Source: Rhizodiscina lignyota
Lineage: Eukaryota; Ascomycota; Dothideomycetes; Aulographales; Rhizodiscinaceae
NCBI GenBank assembly: GCA_010015805.1
Contig: ML978130.1
Coordinates: 496,001 to 560,000 of the forward strand
Direction: 5' to 3'
DNA: 64,000 nt
The notes under the pieces are model-generated. The model ran no database searches and was not told the DNA's origin. It worked only from the letters and a program-made list of their open reading frames with translations. The position numbers were made by a program, and so were the translations under genes. Shown piece after piece: positions 34,110 through 44,692 of this stretch (positions are counted from its first letter, which is position 1; the number at the start of each line of letters is the position of its first letter).

Positions 34110-35059
34110 TATGAAATTTGTTGATAATGAAGGTTATAAGGAGATTGAGTCACTAAGAGAGTGTTGAGAATAGGATAAATAGAGATAGATAATTAAGAAA
34201 TATTCAAACTGAAAGGTATTACAAACTCACTATATATTATTCTCTCATATGAGGCGGAGATGCTGTTCTGGAATATTTAGAAAAAGTAAGAGGCTATGTT
34301 CGGAGAGATAGCAATATTTACCTTTTCTAAATATAGTTTGGTAGTATGGCTCTGTCGAATTCAACCCTTACTCTAGCCTAAACAGAGTTGACTAGACGAA
34401 GGTAAGGGTCATGCTATCTATTCTAGATGTACAGTTTCAATGAAAGAGTCTCCGCATTTTCTATGTGCGCCGAACCTACGGGACCGTCTTTCCCTCGCCC
34501 TCCGTGACTAATCGGCGACTTTTGCGTGGACAATAAATATCCGAATGAATTTATTGGCTCAATCGAGTAAAAAGCGGATGAAAATATCTGGCACTAGGTA
34601 TCTTTAAATTAAAATGTGGATCCTTTACATAGATTGTAAAATACTACTCCTATACGAACCCGCCAAAGAGCATAGGATAGCTAGAAACACATCAGCGTGA
34701 CAATAGCGGCCCAGACCAAGTCTCTTTCTAGGGTTAAGAAAGACTGTGACGCTGCATTCAATACTATAGGAGTATACGTGAGTATGAAATAGAAACTGCT
34801 TGAGGATAGGAACGATAACTGCGACGGAAAAATTATCGTGGGCCCGTGGGCTCGTTGTGGGAACGGAAGCTCGGACCCAGGGGTTTTCATCGTAAACGAC
34901 TTGAGCAATGAGAGGAGCACTCTAGAGAGTAGCGTTAGTTTGCCCCAACCAAAACGGCACTACGGAAAGGAGTCAGCTGTACAAGCAAACTCCGCCTGTG
35001 TCCCTTCGCCCTGAATGGGCTGTCACATCGCTCGCTACGCATTCTCCTGACATCGCCGG
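34110..35059. other. AT-rich spacer
   Basis: About 950 AT-rich bases upstream of the repeat gene and before the second HET fragment. Frames here are short and cut by many stops. No gene seen; possibly decayed transposon sequence. Confidence 0.4.
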
Positions 35060-36476
35060 CTAGCATGCCGAGTTTAATCCTTGAACTGCTGTTCTCAGTA
35101 TCCAAATTCTGGCAATATCTTTTCCCTCTACCATTCTCGATGGTTCTCTCATGTTTGGTCATCCAAGAGGCTGCACTTGGCACTTGCTCGTGCTGCTATC
35201 GTGCTCCGGGATGAGTGCGAGATATCTTGGAAATGAGCAAGAACGACTGCGGCGATAATAAGGATGAAATATGACCCACTCCGAAGCTCGATCCGGGAAG
35301 AGTTCGTTCTTCCCTTCTTGTGTGGGCCTCCGTCTCGTCGAGTACCCACCGGAGTCGTCAAATGCCGACTTATCTACAGGCTATCCAAGTTACAGGCCCA
35401 GTCACGACCTCTCCAATTCACGTTCAGCGAACTTCTGAAGTTGACCAGGCGGTTCAAATGCAAGGACGGTTGAGACCACATCTTTGGTGTCTTGGTTCTC
35501 CTAACTGTAGACAACATCAGCCGTGATATCGTCCCGGACTATAGCAAGTCTGCTTCAGAAGTCCACCTTTTCGTTGCTCGGAAGATCATCAACTCATCCT
35601 CTTCACTTTCACTACTTTCGAGCGTCCAAATGGGCAGTTGGCATAGTAAGCGGTTCGATGAATCAATTCTTCCCCGGTACCACAATGGAATTTCCTTCTG
35701 ACTCAAAGCTTGAATCCGTCACTTCTACGCCCTGACTTCGCAGCTTCTACGGACAGGCCTGCTCAACTGAAAGACTGCAACGATCAGCGAGAGCTAATAG
35801 TTCGCGGCATTGTGGTTGACAAGGTGAGGGATTGTCGCTGCTCGTATTCTTCCGACTTTCACCTTGGTGTCAAGAAATGACAGGTCGTGGATATCCAGCT
35901 GAACTTGAAGACATTAATGAAATGCTGGATAGATGCAGACACACAAAAGCAGATCTAGAGAGTATTGCTCTGACATTTACAGCCGGCCAGAACTGGTACG
36001 GCGTTTTGGTGCAGAATGTCTCGGCACATGTTGCTGACTATGCGCGCTGTCTTGTTAAAGAAGGGCTGCTTTGATCTCTCAACGACAAGGCATTCAGCAC
36101 TAGCAGACAGAGCGACATCACAAATCAAGAGGGAGGTGTCATGAATCGGATTCGCCGAATTCTGGATAATACCAGGCTTGGATACAACGACCTTGAAGGC
36201 ATTTCTATAGGAGGTAATGCAGATCGCTTTCTTGACGCCACAGCTACAGTCTCCGAGTACCGCGCAAGATTTACGACTGAGCATGGAATGTTTGGCGTCG
36301 GCCCGATGTTCATGGAGCTGAATGACATGCTCTGCATTCTGTACGGCGCTACTGTTGCTTTCATAATCAGGCCGAAAGGGGCTGGATATCTTCTAATGGG
36401 AGAGTGCTATGTATACGATCTCATGCGTGGAGAAGCTGTTGAGCCGCTCAGTGAGGCCTGGGTTGAATTACTCTGA
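35060..36476 (+). pseudogene. HET-domain gene fragment, middle and C-terminal parts, decayed
   Basis: Pieces in changing frames follow the order of a HET protein. At about 35130-35230: LYHSRWFSHVW, VIQEAAL and ARAAIVLRDECEISW. At about 35405-35630: FSELLKLTRRFKCKDG, a TGA stop at 35473-35475, then DHIFGVL and IVPDYSKSASEVHLFVARKIINSSSSLSLLSSVQ. At about 35650-35730: MNQFFPGTTMEFPSDSKLE in another frame. At 36141-36476: GNADRFLDAT...EHGMFGVGPMFMELNDMLCILYGATVAFIIRP and YLLMGECYVYDLMRGEAVE, the typical C-terminus. At least two stops and two frame changes show it is dead. The in-frame TGA is where relatives have CGA (Arg of the R-D-H motif). Confidence 0.8.
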
Positions 36477-36587
36477 CGTTGTATTCTACAGTAGGCGCAC
36501 ATTTAAGCTTTCTCCGCTCATACTTTAAAGCAAAGCTGACAATTCTTCTAATCAGGCCAGTACGAACAGCCAAAGAACATGCCATAA

Positions 36588-37115
36588 TCACAAAAAGCTC
36601 TCCTGCCCCCTACAAGCCCCGGTCTCGTTGATAACTTTGTGCGGCGGAATCACACCATTCCTAAATGGCAGCTCCAGCACCAGACCCTCCTCGTCGGATG
36701 GCTGACTCGTCGTGTGGCCCTGGCCCTCTACATCTAGCGCCAGAATTAGGCCAGATGGGCCAGGCTGCGCGTAAACCGGATCATCACTCCCATCTGGCAG
36801 GGTGATCATCACAATGCCAGATTGTACGAGGATCAGCTGATGCCTGGGTGCATTGTGGACCCCAGTGGACGAGTGCGGCGGGAAGACACGGTAGGTCAAA
36901 TTGTCGAAGTCGCCGAGGTTAAGGGCGAGGAATGGTGCGGGTCCAAGGAGGAAAGGCGCACTGAAAGTCCAGCATTGGAAAGCAGAGATATTCTCGGAGG
37001 TCGTGATGATAGTGGTGACGGTGATCTGACTACCGTTGGCGATGGTATGTATGGCGAGGGCGCTGCCGCTGAGCAGAGCCACAATCGTAGCGAGGAGCAT
37101 GCGTGCGAAGATCAT
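36588..37115 (-). CDS. Small secreted protein with cupin-like core
   Basis: 175 residues. The first 22 (MIFARMLLATIVALLSGSALA) form a signal peptide with an ALA cleavage site. The mature part has a beta-rich core, RVFPPHSSTGVHNAPRHQLILVQSGIVMITLPDGS, followed by a Gly/Pro turn and LILALDVEGQGHTTSQPSDEEGLVLELPF, which resembles a single cupin barrel with possible metal ligands (His and Glu). Two cysteines, one in FQCWTF and one in GACRGQ, may pair. I recognise no named family. A short single-exon secreted protein next to degenerate HET sequence could be an effector or an enzyme-like protein, but that is conjecture. Confidence 0.72.
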   Translation of the reverse strand: MIFARMLLATIVALLSGSALAIHTIANGSQITVTTIITTSENISAFQCWTFSAPFLLGPAPFLALNLGDFDNLTYRVFPPHSSTGVHNAPRHQLILVQSGIVMITLPDGSDDPVYAQPGPSGLILALDVEGQGHTTSQPSDEEGLVLELPFRNGVIPPHKVINETGACRGQESFL

Positions 37116-38232
37116 GTCGTGCAGATGAGAGATATTCAGGGCAAGATGCCTGTATGGAATTGGGTTGGCAATGTTTCCAAATCGATTGTTGAACGCTCTC
37201 TTGGCTCCTTTAAATCACAGGTGAAATGTTCACGCAGAATATGTTTCTTTTGTCGGGGCCGAAAAACGCTCCTTCAGGAGCCTTGAAAAAAGAATATATG
37301 TGCATTTCGCAGTTATTGTTTTGCGCCTGAGCAAATTACCGTTATTCGACGCTGGCCACGATACTTACAATTCAAGTCGCTCGTAGTTGGCATTCCATCT
37401 CTGAAGACCCAAAACTCGCAAAGGCCTCCTTCCATAGCCCGCTCCCCTCAATCTATAAGTTAGTTCTGTACCCTTATATTACATCGAATAGAGAGATGAG
37501 AGCGCAATCCGGGCCCCAAAAAAATTTAGAATTTATTTTCGAAGTACTCTGTACATATTCCCGCCCGTTTCGACCTGCCCCGTAGAGTATCTGCACTGCC
37601 TATTTAGGCTTAGTGACCAGCCACAGACACCCAAAGTCTGGCTGGCAAATTCTGGGAGTGGAAATGCGGATCCATTCACAATTTAATCCTCAGAGCGTGA
37701 AACTAAATCTTTACCGAGATTAATACCAGAACGATTGCTATAAGTAGGATCCCGGGACCAATCCAATCTACGACATGAGGGTGCGAAAAAGGCCCCCAAA
37801 TGCAATTATGCAGTATGCTAGCAGTTCTTCTAGTCCAACACCTCACAATTCGGCTGAGACTCGGTTCTGTTTGCTATTTTTCATCCTTTCCATACTTGCC
37901 AGCCTCCATACTACGCGATATCCTTGTTCCACCACTTTACGGTTCTTAGTGAACAAGAAAGATAGCTTCTCAAGATGGGCGTATCAGCAGCGGCCGCTTG
38001 AAGAATCTCTTAACAAAATACTTAGATATCGATGATTCCTCTATGATGGCAACGAGCAACAGCATCTTTCAAAGGTCTCGGAAGAGTACGATGTTCAAAT
38101 CCATATATTTGTACCGCGTACACGTTCCTAAGAACACCCTTAAACTTTGGGTTTAAACACCGCCGTTAAGTAAATGGTGGAAAAAAAAGTCGTCAATGCC
38201 GTATAGCTCTATCAGCAAGAGCCGTTCTACAT
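37116..38232. other. Intergenic, about 1.1 kb
   Basis: Upstream of the secreted protein and downstream of the Gly/Thr-repeat gene. AT-rich; a frame at 37775-38035 has no coding-like resemblance. Nothing else seen. Confidence 0.4.
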
Positions 38233-39299
38233 CTACTTTCTGGTCTCGGCCGCCTGCCTCTCCATTTCTTCAGGTGTATTCTCCGCCTCTTCGCCTCTTT
38301 CTTTAGTTTTGTTCGCTGCTTTCTGCTTCCCTTCCTTACGCTTCCCTATCATGTCTGCGAAATCGACTCCAAAGAATGTGTTGTCATGTTGGCTATTTCG
38401 GCCGTATCCGGCAATTCCAGTCGCTAGTCCTCCGACGCCGCGTCCAATCCCTCCTCCAATTGAACCCACACTACCCAGAACATCACCCTTTCCGAGTTTT
38501 GTGACCCCGTCACCAACGCCTGTCGTCAGGCCTGTGACCAAATTTCCGGTTCCTTTACCAACATTTCCCACTCCATAGCCCACCGGACCTCCGGCCGCCG
38601 TCCCCAACCCGTCTACTGTACCATCAAGTGTATCTCCCTGTGGGATTTGAGTAATCAATCGAAGAGATTATGAAGCTGAGTACGTAGAACTTACAAGTGC
38701 TTCTCCAGTACCTGAAACAGTCCTGCCTAGTCCACCTGTTGCCCCGGTCGTGACGCCTACAATGTCCGCATTGCCGACTCCAGTCACTGTGTCTGTGAGC
38801 GTATCCGTCACTCCATTGGTAGAGGACTCTGTCGTCTTGTGGACGCCTCTCGTTGCAGATGTTGTCGTTTTGCCCAAACCATCTGTGAGGTTCTTGACGG
38901 GCTTACCAGAACCTGGATATACATGTGAGTGAAATTTAGCAAAATAGATTCTATTGCAGGCAAAAAGAACACACCCTTTGGCAGTGCCGCTTCTGCAGTC
39001 GTCCCTAAAACACTTGTTGTTCCTGTAACCAGTCCATTCGCTACGCTAGTCGTCACGCCGACAGTGCCATTCACCGCGCGAGTTGTACCTTTGATGGCAT
39101 AATTCACCGGCTGTGTCAGTGGTGCCATGGCTTTTCCAACAGCTGGAAATCCACCTTGTTGCTCTTTCTTTGGCATCTCGTCTACAGTCTCTGACTCCTT
39201 TGCATCGAGGTTTCGGCTATCATGAGGAGGCGGCGACTCGTCGCCTTCATCAGGTCTCTCCATGGGTGTAGCTTTGTTTCCAGTCGGCTGACTCGACAT
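38233..39299 (-). CDS. Gly/Thr-rich repeat protein, three exons, unknown function
   Basis: Exons 39299-38975, 38912-38695 and 38637-38233 join in phase to 315 residues; introns are 62 and 57 bp. The N-terminus is acidic and disordered (about 1-55). Then come many short repeats in which small residues alternate: VNGTVGVTTSVANGLVTGTTSVLG, GVTDTLTDTVTGVGNADIVGV, GNVGKGTGNLVTGLTTGVGDGVTKLGKG, GSVGSIGGGIGRGVGGLATGIAG. The tail (about 265-315) is basic and Glu-rich (KRKEGKQKAANKTKERGEEAE). No signal peptide or clear TM. Similar Gly/Val/Thr-heptad proteins occur across Pezizomycotina without known role; they may form amphipathic lipid-binding helices, an inference. Confidence 0.75.
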
Positions 39300-40552
39300 C
39301 TTTGCTGTGGCAGTTTGACGATAAGTAGATTTTGATGCCTCTTTTACCGGAGTAGTTCGATCCTTGGTTTAATGTGCGCTGGATTATTGTCCTTCGGGTT
39401 GCGGGCTCAGATAATGACGTCCGTTTCGCAAGAATCGCAACGGTGCAAATCCACTCTGCACTTTCGTCCCAAATTCCCTAGTGCTTGACAAGTGAACCAA
39501 TACATCATCCGAAGAACGGCATTTACCGATTAGTGCAGCAAGTTCCAAGTTGGCAATGAGGGAAAGGCATTATGGTGCCGATCAAAGATGACGTCATAGC
39601 GAGGGTCAACATAGGACTCCAGCTTTGCGGGCTCGTGGTGGTCTTGCAGAATCAACCAACTCTAACCAACTGCTAATAAAGTTCTGGTAGGAAGGTGAGC
39701 TTTGGAATGCCGAAGACCATATCAGAGTGTGCAATTTCGATGAATTGGCGGTCTAGGGCATTCCTCCCAACAACCGTTATTTTGGTCCGCGCAGCTGAGA
39801 ACGCCATCGCATATACGGATTAGATCCGAGAGGAACGTCTGCTAGAAGATGATGTATAAAAGAATCCGTAGGATCTGAAAGCTGGATTTGAGATGAATTT
39901 ACGGACGAATAAATTAAGTAGGTGGACGAAACCCCTTCTTTTCCGGCGAAATAGCCCTCAAGCATATCGTCAAGATCGGCGATGGCAGAATATAATTAGC
40001 ACAACGTTCATAAATCTTCCATTTAATTTCTCATCGTCAAAGAGAGACATCGAGCTCTAGAGAGACAAGCCAAAGTGGGCGGAACGGGGCGGTCTGAAGA
40101 ACTGCAGCCTTACAATCAATCGCTTTTGGTATCTTACCGTGTTCGGCTTTAAAGATGATGGCGTCTCCATTCCACTTATAACAGCATGGGTTGCTAAACT
40201 ATTCAATCATCTTCTCGGTTCGAGTTTCGCTTTTGCAGTTGACCTGGCGAGGCTGAACACGAGCAAATGCGAGGCCCCACTTTTAGGATAGCTCCGAAGT
40301 ACACAGCTGCTCGGAAGCACGTACACAGCTACAGAGTCAGGGCAGCTCAAATATTATTAGCCTTATTGAAACGCATATAGTACAGAATTGAAACCCAAAT
40401 TTTGGAAAGCTAAGCTAGTGCCTGCTTGTATAGTGTTAATCAAGATAGATAATCTCTTAAAATATCATGGTATCTCCATCCCAATGCACCCATCCCAAGC
40501 GCCATAAAATGAGCCTTCTATCAAGCTTTGCTTTTCACGGACCTAAGCACGT
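39300..40552. other. Intergenic, about 1.25 kb
   Basis: Upstream of the Gly/Thr-repeat gene and downstream of FGAM synthase stop. Short frames only; right edge of the accessory stretch. Confidence 0.4.
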
Positions 40553-43500
40553 TTATCCAACCCACCTCCTTGCACTCCTAAACATCCTAAACCATGGCCC
40601 GAACTCTCCCCACTCCTTCGCCATCTCCTCCGGGACCCAGCTCCCTACATTCGCCAACACCGTCCGCTCCGGATGCGGCATCAGCGCCAGGACGCGGCCG
40701 TCCACGGACCGCACGCCCGTAATACCACGCGGGCTGCCATTTGGATTGAACGGGTAGCGCTCCGTGGGTGTGAGGTAGTTATCGACGTATCGCATCGACA
40801 CCAGATGCTGTTCGAAGAGCGCCGCAGGCGTCAATGGAGAAGTAGGGTCGGACGGGAAAGCTGCACGTCCTTCGCCGTGCGCGACTACGATGGGCAGTTT
40901 GCTGCCGTGCATACCGTGCAGGAAAACTGACGGGAGTGCTTGGGCTTTCGGGTCGTCCATGACTTCGACCATGCAGAGACGCGCTTCGTACTGCTCGGAC
41001 GTATTGCGCTCGAAGGTTGGCCAGGACTCTGCACCAGGAATCAAATCCTTCAGTCGTGATAGGAATTGGCATCCATTGCAGACGCCGAGGGTGAATGTGT
41101 TTTGGCGGCGGAAGAAGTCGCTAAATTCTTTTCGCATGCCGGGATGCTGAAGGACACTCATTGCCCACCCCCGTCCGGCACCGAGAACATCGCCGTACGA
41201 GAAGCCACCGCAGGCAGCGAGCCCAACGAATGAAGCGAGCGAGACTCGGCCTTTCAGCAAGTCTTCCATGTGGACATCTACAGCAGAGAAACCAGCCTCG
41301 TGGAAGGCAAACGCCATCTCTGTATGTCCATTCGTACCCTGTTCTCGAAGGATGGCAACTCGAGGTCTAGCGGTGATGAGAGATGAAAAACTTGAAGCAT
41401 AAGTAAGGATGTTCTCTTTGGGATGGAACGTGAGTCTGTAGGATAAGCCCGGATCCAGATCATCCGCGAGACTGGCATCTTCCGAGTCGGCACAGCCTGG
41501 GTTGTCGCGCAGACGCTGCATTTGGTAAGACGTCGAAGCCCAGCGATCTTGAAGGGCCTTCCGACTATTCTTGTAAACTCTGCTTGCGCCATAGTAGAAT
41601 GTGACATCAGGCTTTTCCGACGCAACGGCGATCCTCTTAATCATTCCAGGCGGAGGACCGCAGGTAGCAAAGCACCGTTGGAATTTGACTTCGTCTTTCT
41701 TCCGTATTTGGAAGATAGCACCCAGTTCTTCGTTAAACAGTCCTTCAATCAGGCTTGCGGTATTGCTCCCATTGCATACCTCATCAAGCATGACAGAGAT
41801 GCCACAGCGTCCAGCGAAGGCCATCTCAACGAGTGTAGTGAAAATGCCGCCATCGGATACATCGTGGTACGCAAGTACGATTCCGGCTTCGTGCAATTGC
41901 TCTACAGCATCGAAGTAGTCCTGTAGAATAGAGGGTTCTCTGATATCTGGCGTATCGTTGCCGAGCTGATTGAACACTTGCGCGAGTGCAGAGCCACCCA
42001 TTTTCTTATTGCCTTGTGCCAAGTCAACATACAGAAGCAGCGTCTCCCCGACTTCCTTCGGCCGGCGGAGCGCCGGCGTCCAAACATTGTCAATTCCATC
42101 GACTTGGCCGAACGCCGAGATGATGACTGAGAGCGGAGCAGTGACCTCCTTGGCATCTCCTGACTCTTGATCCTTCCATTTCATCTTCATTGACATTGAA
42201 TCCTTGCCGACTGGAATGCTGATGCCAATCTTCGGGCACAGCTCCATTCCGATGGCTTCTACAGCTTCGTACAACGCCGCTCCTTCGCCTGGGTGACTGC
42301 TTGCTGCCATCCAATTCGCAGACAAAGCAATGTTTGCCAGGCGATCCTTGATATTGGCGGCCGCGATATTCATTAAAGACTCCGCAACCGCCATTCTCGC
42401 TGACGCAGCGGGATTGATGAGAGCAAGTATGGGCTTCTCACCCATTGCCATAGCCTCTCCAGTGTTGATACCTGGTGTAAGCGATGTTGCAGTTACGCCC
42501 ACGTCTGCGACAGGTACTTGCCAAGGTCCAACCATTTGATCTCGAACAGTTAATCCGCCCACTGTTCTGTCAGCGATTGTGATAAGAAAAGACTTTGAGC
42601 CGACAGAAGGAAGTCCCAGCACTCGATCTACGGCCTCTTTCAAGACATCCTGCTTCGACATTTTCGGCAAGTAAGATGCGAGACTCAGGTCGAAACTCGG
42701 CAGCGCCAGCTGTCTCGATTCGACTATACGACTGAGTTTCGGTGGTTTTCCGAACAGAATCGACATTGGCAAGTCGATCACTTTTGAACGATCTTTCGAA
42801 TCTCTGTCCGTGAGAACAAGCCGCATATCAGTCTCCGTGCGGCCACCGGTGGCCTTGCCAGCAATCGAGTATGCACAGCGCTCACGCTCGCAAATACTCT
42901 TGAATAGATCGAGACCATCTGGTGAGACAGCCATAACATATCTCTCTTGAGCCTCACAGCACCAAATCTGCAGTGGACTCATACTCTTGTCAGCGCTTTG
43001 GATATCCCTCAACTCGAACGTCGCACCAAGACCGGCATCGTGAACCAGCTCAGGGAAGGCATTTGACAGACCACCTGCTCCAACGTCGTGAATCAGCAAG
43101 ATTGGATTTCGAGAACCCAGTGCAGCACACGCGTTGATTACTTCCTGGGCTCTCCTCTGAACTTCAGGATTGCCCCTTTGCACGCTTGCAAAGTCCAGGT
43201 CTACGGATCCCTCGCCAGACTGCACGCTTGAAGCAGCACCTCCCCCGAGCCCAATCAGCATCGCAGGTCCACCAATAGCCACGAGGTAAGCACCTGGATG
43301 CACGATAGTCTTGTCTTTCAGCGCTTGCTGCGGCCGCACACTACCCACGCCACCGGCAATCATGATCGGCTTGTGATAACCCCTCAACTCTTTCTGGTCC
43401 TTCTCAACGTGGACCTCGTTCGTGAACGTTCTGAAATACCCCGTTATGCAAGGTCTTCCGAATTCGTTATTGAAGGCCGCACTGCCGATCGGAGCTTCAA

Positions 43501-44692
43501 GCATAATATCCAGACTGCTCGCAATATGAGCTGGTTTTCCGGTCTGTACTTCCCAAGGCTGTTCAAATTCTGGAATGTGCAAGTCCGATACTGTGAAGCC
43601 GCACAGTCCGGCTTTCGGCCGTGAGCCTCGCCCAACTGCGCCTTCGTCGCGAATTTCACCACCTGAACCCGTTGCTGCACCAGGGAATGGCGACACAGCT
43701 GTAGGGTGATTATGGGTCTCGACTTTGGCAAGGTAATCCACTGTCTCTTTTGTTGACGTCCAAATTCCAGTAGCCTGATCTGGAGCCAGAAAGCTGCCAG
43801 ACGGTCCCTCCATGACCGCCGCGTTGTCGCTGTACGCACTGACAACTCGCTGCGGATTCGTCTTGTAGGTATTTCGGATCATCTCGAAAAGGCTATGAGG
43901 CTTTTTCATCCCATCAATGGTCCAGTCCGCATTGAATTGCTTATGTCTACAGTGCTCCGAGTTGACCTGGGCGAACATGAAAAGTTCCACATCTGTAGGT
44001 TCGCGCTTGAGATGGTTCGTATATGCGTCAACCAAGTATTCTATTTCCGACGCATCCAAGGCAAGCCCAAGCTCCCTGTTGGCGTGTTGCAGCGCAGATT
44101 GCGGATCCTCGTCGTCGGATAGTGATATTGTATTCAGCTCCGCAGGCAGCTGCTCTCCAAAAAGTAGATTCAAGTCCGGTGCATTCCGGCTGAGCGATTG
44201 CGTCATCCGGTCATACAACAGGTCCACGTTCAAACCATGCTCTTGATCTAATAGACTTTCAAACTTTGCCGCAATCACCATCCCTCGCTCTATACGCTCC
44301 ACCATATCCTCCTCTACTCTTTTCGTCCCCTCCTTCGACGTGCAGACATGACATATATTCGTCGCTTGACTACTCCACGGACTAATTGTCCCAGGTCTAG
44401 GGTATACATAAAACAGCGCTACGTTCTCGTCGAACGGCTCGGTGTCTCGGACGAGGGCATCGTGCAGGACTTGGTAGAGGCGGTCGGAGGAGGAGGGCTT
44501 CTCGTCATAGTCTAGGAGCTGGTCTATTGCTTTCTCCTCGTCTTCTGTGAGCACTCTATTCGGGTTGATGAAGTGCACCCATATTGCTCGTACTTCTACC
44601 GCGCCGAGCTCGCGAGCGAGGCGTGCGAGGCGGAAGTCGGAGAAGGCGGAGGAACCGGGCTTGACGATGTACGGAGGGCCGGGAGTGTCCAT
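40553..44692 (-). CDS. ADE6: Phosphoribosylformylglycinamidine synthase (FGAM synthase)
   Basis: Fourth step of purine synthesis: FGAR + glutamine + ATP to FGAM. Single exon, 1379 residues from the ATG at 44690-44692 (MDTPGPPYIV); family length is about 1350. The N-terminal PurS-like region and linker are followed by the paired synthase domains (KVETHNHPTAVSPFPGAATGSGGEIRDE, GGGAASSVQSGEGSVDLDFASVQRGNPE, HDVGAGGLSNAFPEL, HDVSDGGIFTTLVEMAF). The C-terminal glutaminase has RVAILREQGTNGHTEM, GGFSYGDVLGAGRG, the nucleophile Cys in LGVCNGCQF (about residue 1203) and the His/Glu pair in MPHPERT. The upstream ORF extension to 44800 is unlikely because the family begins near the chosen Met. Regulation not visible. 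Confidence 0.96.
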   Translation of the reverse strand: MDTPGPPYIVKPGSSAFSDFRLARLARELGAVEVRAIWVHFINPNRVLTEDEEKAIDQLLDYDEKPSSSDRLYQVLHDALVRDTEPFDENVALFYVYPRPGTISPWSSQATNICHVCTSKEGTKRVEEDMVERIERGMVIAAKFESLLDQEHGLNVDLLYDRMTQSLSRNAPDLNLLFGEQLPAELNTISLSDDEDPQSALQHANRELGLALDASEIEYLVDAYTNHLKREPTDVELFMFAQVNSEHCRHKQFNADWTIDGMKKPHSLFEMIRNTYKTNPQRVVSAYSDNAAVMEGPSGSFLAPDQATGIWTSTKETVDYLAKVETHNHPTAVSPFPGAATGSGGEIRDEGAVGRGSRPKAGLCGFTVSDLHIPEFEQPWEVQTGKPAHIASSLDIMLEAPIGSAAFNNEFGRPCITGYFRTFTNEVHVEKDQKELRGYHKPIMIAGGVGSVRPQQALKDKTIVHPGAYLVAIGGPAMLIGLGGGAASSVQSGEGSVDLDFASVQRGNPEVQRRAQEVINACAALGSRNPILLIHDVGAGGLSNAFPELVHDAGLGATFELRDIQSADKSMSPLQIWCCEAQERYVMAVSPDGLDLFKSICERERCAYSIAGKATGGRTETDMRLVLTDRDSKDRSKVIDLPMSILFGKPPKLSRIVESRQLALPSFDLSLASYLPKMSKQDVLKEAVDRVLGLPSVGSKSFLITIADRTVGGLTVRDQMVGPWQVPVADVGVTATSLTPGINTGEAMAMGEKPILALINPAASARMAVAESLMNIAAANIKDRLANIALSANWMAASSHPGEGAALYEAVEAIGMELCPKIGISIPVGKDSMSMKMKWKDQESGDAKEVTAPLSVIISAFGQVDGIDNVWTPALRRPKEVGETLLLYVDLAQGNKKMGGSALAQVFNQLGNDTPDIREPSILQDYFDAVEQLHEAGIVLAYHDVSDGGIFTTLVEMAFAGRCGISVMLDEVCNGSNTASLIEGLFNEELGAIFQIRKKDEVKFQRCFATCGPPPGMIKRIAVASEKPDVTFYYGASRVYKNSRKALQDRWASTSYQMQRLRDNPGCADSEDASLADDLDPGLSYRLTFHPKENILTYASSFSSLITARPRVAILREQGTNGHTEMAFAFHEAGFSAVDVHMEDLLKGRVSLASFVGLAACGGFSYGDVLGAGRGWAMSVLQHPGMRKEFSDFFRRQNTFTLGVCNGCQFLSRLKDLIPGAESWPTFERNTSEQYEARLCMVEVMDDPKAQALPSVFLHGMHGSKLPIVVAHGEGRAAFPSDPTSPLTPAALFEQHLVSMRYVDNYLTPTERYPFNPNGSPRGITGVRSVDGRVLALMPHPERTVLANVGSWVPEEMAKEWGEFGPWFRMFRSARRWVG

